Shown here piece after piece: positions 6,795-9,324 of a stretch of DNA of 9,324 nucleotides. This DNA is from Sulfurimonas sp. (GTDB lineage Bacteria; Campylobacterota; Campylobacteria; Campylobacterales; Sulfurimonadaceae). The notes beneath the pieces were generated by a model, which had not been told where the DNA came from, searched no databases, and worked only from the letters and a program-made list of their open reading frames with translations. Where the stretch lies: the NCBI GenBank assembly GCA_027047745.1, contig JALTUB010000019.1, positions 1 through 9,324 of the forward strand, given 5' to 3'. The position numbers and the translations under genes were made by a program. The stretch's first letter is position 1; each line of letters begins with the position of its first letter.

Positions 6795-8389
6795 AGTTGT
6801 TTTATCCCAAATAGTGGATTATTTTGAACCTCTTCACACATCTCTTTCATCAGTACATTAAGTTCATTTGTGAGTTCATCAAAGCTAAGGTCTTCCATCT
6901 CATCTTTAAACCCTATCTCATTTGATATATTGATTTCGTATCTATCTTTTGAATTTATAGTTTTTGAAATATAATCGTAGTCTTTTTTTCTTTGTATGTA
7001 TCTGGCGATATCTTTTATGTTTTTGGGACTGTAGTAATTTTTCATCTTGTCTTTTGGATTTGGATGGTGGCTAAAAAGTTCAGTCTCTTTTGTATCTGCT
7101 TTGACTATTTTGATATTATCACTTTTATCGCTGTCTAAAAACCAGATATGAGAACTGATGTCTGTATTTGTAAACATTGCATTTGATTGCTCTAAAACGG
7201 CACTTAAGAAACCTGTATTAAAAATTGCTTGTCTTATTTTTGCTTCGCTGCTTGTTGCACTTCCTGTACTTATAAGTGTAGAAGAGCTTATGATAGCCGC
7301 ATGAGATTTTTTCTTTCTTTTTTTCTCTGATTGCATAAGGTTTATAATGTGCTGCATAAAAAGAAACTGCCCATCAGATTTTTTTGGAGTTACAATTCTG
7401 CTTTTTTCATCTTTTACAACTAAAAAGTTACTTTTTTTGCTTTGCATATTTTGTATAATTTCATCGTAGTTATGTTTCCAATCTACCCCAAACGGTGGAT
7501 TTGCAATGATGAGATCAAAACTATCATTCCCGTTTATACCATCAGCAAAGGCTGGGTTTGTTAATGTATTTCCAAACGCTATAGTGTTTTTTATACCTTG
7601 TGACTGTCCATCTAAAGAGCTTATTTCTAAGAATATTTTTGCCAGAAGCCAAGTTTGCCCATGCAATTCTTGCCCATACACTTCGATATTATTTATAGCA
7701 TATTTCTTTGAAAAGTAATATGCGGATTCCATAAGCATACTTGCGGTTCCACATGCTGGGTCATATATAGCAAGTTTATCATAACCACTAGCATCAAATG
7801 CAGATAGTTCACACATAAGGTGAATTATTGACTTTTGTGTAAAGTGTTGACCGGTTAAATCCCCACTTAACTTTTTCATTCTTGAAATTGTAGTTTCATA
7901 TAAATCTTTGTATTGTTCTTTTGGATACTCTTTAAAGTTTGCTTTATACGTATAAATGTCAAGTACATTTTCAAGATAGTTATTTGGTAACTCTTGGATA
8001 TATCTTTCAAGTTCAAAAGTTTTGTAGTGATTGAGATAAGTTAATATATTTGTTGAAGTATCTGGATTGTACTTACTGTCTTGTTCGAAATAGTTTAGAT
8101 CTTTCCCAAATTTTTCGATATTTTGAATGAGATTTAAAAATGTAGATTTTGTATCTTCTTTTTGATATTGCTGAAATGTACTCTCATCCAATCCAAAGTT
8201 ATTTTTGTACTCAAGATTAAACTGTAGTTTATCATTATCAATGAGAAGCTTGAGAGCCATAAAAGCCATAATTCTTTGATCATAAGTAGATTCATTAATC
8301 CCTATATCTCTAAGAATGTCAGAATAAGCCCAGTAATAATCACCGAGTGTTTTCTTAGGTATTTTTATCATGTCTGGCATCATAGTCAT
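6791..8389 (-). CDS. hsdM: Type I DNA adenine-N6 methyltransferase subunit HsdM
   Basis: First gene of the operon, 532 residues, a normal HsdM length. It transfers a methyl group from S-adenosylmethionine to adenine-N6 at sites chosen by HsdS, marking self DNA. Residues 15-170 form the helical HsdM N-terminal domain. The catalytic domain shows motif X-like LTGQHFTQKSIIHLM at 178-192, SAM-binding motif I YDPACGTASM at 209-218, and catalytic motif IV NPPF at 297-300 within FDLIIANPPFG. These residues look intact, so the enzyme should be active. Residues 440-532 fit the C-terminal helices that contact HsdS. I chose the first of several early Met codons (8389) because AGGAG at 8399-8395 lies five bases upstream. 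A consensus promoter lies about 120 bases before it. The 3' end overlaps hsdS as ATGA. No matching hsdR is in the window; a McrB/McrC-like pair follows instead. Confidence 0.95.
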   Translation of the reverse strand: MTMMPDMIKIPKKTLGDYYWAYSDILRDIGINESTYDQRIMAFMALKLLIDNDKLQFNLEYKNNFGLDESTFQQYQKEDTKSTFLNLIQNIEKFGKDLNYFEQDSKYNPDTSTNILTYLNHYKTFELERYIQELPNNYLENVLDIYTYKANFKEYPKEQYKDLYETTISRMKKLSGDLTGQHFTQKSIIHLMCELSAFDASGYDKLAIYDPACGTASMLMESAYYFSKKYAINNIEVYGQELHGQTWLLAKIFLEISSLDGQSQGIKNTIAFGNTLTNPAFADGINGNDSFDLIIANPPFGVDWKHNYDEIIQNMQSKKSNFLVVKDEKSRIVTPKKSDGQFLFMQHIINLMQSEKKRKKKSHAAIISSSTLISTGSATSSEAKIRQAIFNTGFLSAVLEQSNAMFTNTDISSHIWFLDSDKSDNIKIVKADTKETELFSHHPNPKDKMKNYYSPKNIKDIARYIQRKKDYDYISKTINSKDRYEINISNEIGFKDEMEDLSFDELTNELNVLMKEMCEEVQNNPLFGIKQL

Positions 8390-8394
8390 ATTAA

Positions 8395-8399
8395 CTCCT
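8395..8399 (-). promoter_or_regulatory. Ribosome binding site of hsdM
   Basis: AGGAG on the minus strand, five bases before the ATG at 8389, decides the start among Met residues 1, 3, 4 and 7. Confidence 0.8.
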
Positions 8400-8440
8400 A
8401 CGGTATTCTACCTAAAAATATTTTATATAAACGAAAGATA

Positions 8441-8463
8441 TACAAAATATTTAACAATTTGTA
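8441..8463. repeat. Imperfect dyad in the hsdM leader
   Basis: TACAAA at 8441-8446 and TTTGTA at 8458-8463 are exact inverted arms separated by 11 bp in the untranslated leader of hsdM. It could be an operator or a weak RNA hairpin. Such dyads also arise by chance in DNA this AT-rich. Confidence 0.25.
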
Positions 8464-8491
8464 TTTATTTTGCATTTTGTCATATTTTTAG

Positions 8492-8520
8492 TTGACAAAT
8501 CCCTGAATATATATTAATAT
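8492..8520 (+). promoter_or_regulatory. Facing promoter of the TnpA-like gene
   Basis: TTGACA at 8492-8497 and TAATAT at 8515-8520 are spaced by 17 bp and read rightward. The -35 is perfect and the -10 matches four of six positions. The -10 overlaps that of the leftward promoter, so the two polymerases should exclude each other. TATACT at 8521-8526 is a better hexamer but is 23 bp from this -35. Confidence 0.55.
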
Positions 8521-8547
8521 TATACTGAAAAAATATTTAGTTGTCAA
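8519..8547 (-). promoter_or_regulatory. Consensus sigma70-type promoter of the hsdM operon
   Basis: On the minus strand the -35 box TTGACA (8547-8542) and the -10 box TATAAT (8524-8519) are both perfect and are spaced by exactly 17 bp. Transcription should begin near 8512, giving a leader of about 120 nt before hsdM. Such a strong promoter for a restriction operon implies repression or another control. Its -10 overlaps the -10 of the facing promoter, and its -35 overlaps the ribosome site of the rightward gene. Confidence 0.75.
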
Positions 8548-8550
8548 GGA
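8546..8550 (+). promoter_or_regulatory. Ribosome binding site of the TnpA-like gene
   Basis: AAGGA ends six bases before the TTG at 8557 and supports a TTG start. A second TTG follows directly at 8560. The site overlaps the -35 box of the opposite-strand promoter. Confidence 0.55.
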
Positions 8551-8556
8551 ATATAT

Positions 8557-8916
8557 TTGTTGTTAAATATCGATTTTAAAAGGAATAGACACTCATATTA
8601 TAAACTAAATTATAATTTAGTTGTTGGAATATATAAAGCTAAAAAAATTATTAACTACTCTATTGAAGAACATTTAAAATATGTCATAAAGCAAAATTTT
8701 GAGAAACATGATTGCGAAGTAGAAGCAGTAAAAATAAATGATTTATCAGAAGTTACAATAAAGTTTAGTGCTCCTCCACATATAAAATTATCTGCATTAG
8801 TTAATAATTTCAAAACAGTCTCAAGTAGATTGATAAGAAAAGAATTTAAAGAATATCTTGAAAAAAGAGGATTAGAAAAACATTTTTGGGAAATGGAGTA
8901 TTATATTTATACCTAG
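8557..8916 (+). CDS. IS200/IS605 TnpA-like protein lacking HUH motif and catalytic tyrosine
   Basis: A 119-residue protein starting at TTG. The order of elements follows Y1 transposases (TnpA): YYKLNYNLVVGIYKAKKII at 14-32, a helix EEHLKYVIKQNFEKHDCEVEAV at 37-58, then SAPPHIKLSALVNNFKTVSSRLIRKEF at 71-97 and HFWEMEYYIYT at 109-119. The strand that normally reads DHxHLL is here DLSEVTIKF (62-70), so both metal-binding histidines are gone. The protein ends where TnpA would continue into the helix holding the nucleophilic tyrosine. It cannot be a working transposase, yet the frame is intact with a ribosome site and promoter, which suggests a retained DNA-binding or regulatory role, or a recent relic. 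It is divergent from hsdM and ends overlapping the next gene's stop by 4 bp. The family call rests on pattern matching without a search. Confidence 0.65.
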   Translation: MLLNIDFKRNRHSYYKLNYNLVVGIYKAKKIINYSIEEHLKYVIKQNFEKHDCEVEAVKINDLSEVTIKFSAPPHIKLSALVNNFKTVSSRLIRKEFKEYLEKRGLEKHFWEMEYYIYT

Positions 8917-9324
8917 ATGTGTAGTTTTTTGGGTGCAATGAAACGTTTCAGAGTATTATCTTTACTAAAAAAATTGCATCCTAAAAGCTCGGTCAAGTTT
9001 GCTTGGTTAGCTATTTTTCCTATAGAATTTAAATATTTTTCTGCATGTTTAACCTCTTCTTTGGTGATAGTCGCACTATGAGGAATATATCGAGGAATAA
9101 TTGTATTAACAATATCTTCATACCAAAATGGAACATATCGCATTTTATCAGTCATATCATAATAAGTAAGTTTATTTTGTGTAATGTACTTTTTTAAGTT
9201 ATCAGGATAATTATCAAAAATGTACGTAAGTAATCCAAAAAATGCAGAATGTGCTTTTGAATTAATGCGGTGAAATATAGGATGAGTTTTGTCGTGTTGT
9301 TTTGCTATTTTAAGGATCTTATAC
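8913..9324 (-). CDS. Unrecognised protein, C-terminal part (runs off right edge)
   Basis: The frame is open from the right edge to the TAG at 8915-8913, about 136 visible residues; the ATG at 9155 has no good ribosome site and is probably internal. I do not recognise the family with confidence. The visible sequence contains HPIFHRINSKAHSAFFGLL, a Tyr/Trp-rich stretch (RYVPFWYEDIVN), and a C-terminus that could be a small helix-turn-helix (IANQANLTELLGCNFFSKD). A TniQ/TnsD-like targeting protein is one possibility in this transposon setting, but Tn7 tns genes normally lie in one direction next to tnsE, so this is only a guess. It has no cysteine cluster in the visible part. It converges on the TnpA-like gene with a 4-bp overlap, and I see no terminator between them. 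Confidence 0.5.
   Translation of the reverse strand, partial: YKILKIAKQHDKTHPIFHRINSKAHSAFFGLLTYIFDNYPDNLKKYITQNKLTYYDMTDKMRYVPFWYEDIVNTIIPRYIPHSATITKEEVKHAEKYLNSIGKIANQANLTELLGCNFFSKDNTLKRFIAPKKLHI

Larger units (their letters stand above)
8487..8547. repeat. Paired 12-bp repeats TTTAGTTGWCAA around the divergent promoters
   Basis: TTTAGTTGACAA at 8487-8498 and TTTAGTTGTCAA at 8536-8547 agree at 11 of 12 positions, 49 bp apart. Their cores TTGACAA and TTGTCAA are also exact inverted copies of each other and contain the -35 boxes of the two facing promoters. They could be operators or may simply be promoter elements. Confidence 0.5.

Noticed and set aside
7506..7718. 70-residue plus-strand frame opposite hsdM
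   Set aside because: It overlaps the strongly conserved hsdM motif IV region in antisense and has no start signals.
8276..8491. 71-residue plus-strand frame covering the hsdM start and leader
   Set aside because: It runs across the hsdM ribosome site and leader; no family, no ribosome site, and the composition is that of antisense DNA.
8390..8556. Transposon end or IS605-type hairpin end in the control region
   Set aside because: The paired 12-bp repeats are better explained as promoter elements, and no terminal TGT/ACA end or stable hairpin was visible.
8911..8930. Possible rho-independent terminator (short stem plus T6) after the TnpA-like gene
   Set aside because: The stem is only three base pairs and the T-run is within the opposing gene, so it is not supportable.
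1..9324. CRISPR arrays, tRNA or rRNA genes
   Set aside because: No regularly spaced direct repeats or recognisable structural RNA genes were seen in either strand.

Overview
The window is very AT-rich, with A/T-ending codons and densely packed, overlapping genes. This suits a low-GC bacterium. The feel of the proteins (Lys/Asn/Ile-rich, HsdS style) suggests Campylobacterota (Sulfurimonas/Arcobacter-like), but nothing here proves the host. The DNA reads as the inner edge of a Tn7-like transposon: the end of a transposition gene on the left, then a defence cargo.

Left (1-1457, + strand): most of a TnsE-like targeting protein. It is cut into two reading frames that meet at an in-frame A_AAA_AAG heptamer, the classical -1 slippery sequence. 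The N-terminus lies off the left edge. In Tn7, tnsE is the last tns gene before the cargo.

Centre (1449-8389, - strand): one tightly overlapping operon transcribed right to left. It encodes an adenine-N6 methyltransferase (hsdM), a type I specificity subunit (hsdS) interrupted by one in-frame TAA between its two target-recognition halves, a McrB-like AAA+ motor with a methyltransferase-like N-terminus, and a McrC-like PD-(D/E)xK nuclease with a C-terminal HEPN-like motif. No HsdR-type helicase-nuclease is present. The system therefore looks like a hybrid in which type I modification and specificity subunits are joined to a type IV (McrBC-like) motor and nuclease. This is the most interesting object in the window.

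Right (8390-9324): a 167-bp divergent control region. A perfect-consensus sigma70-type promoter (TTGACA, 17 bp, TATAAT) reads leftward into the operon. A facing, overlapping promoter reads rightward into a short IS200/IS605 TnpA-like protein that lacks both the HUH motif and the tyrosine-bearing C-terminal helix. An unrecognised gene on the - strand then runs off the right edge.

Proposed working order (inference): HsdM with HsdS marks self DNA. The McrB-like protein, whose usual methyl-recognition domain is replaced by a methyltransferase-like fold, drives the McrC-like nuclease, and the HEPN-like domain may add an RNase step. The TnpA-like protein sits where a controller would be. Both the tnsE frameshift and the hsdS nonsense codon could be real decay, recoding or sequence error, and they decide whether the system is active. 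All family calls come from motif reading and remembered family sequences. No search or alignment was run.
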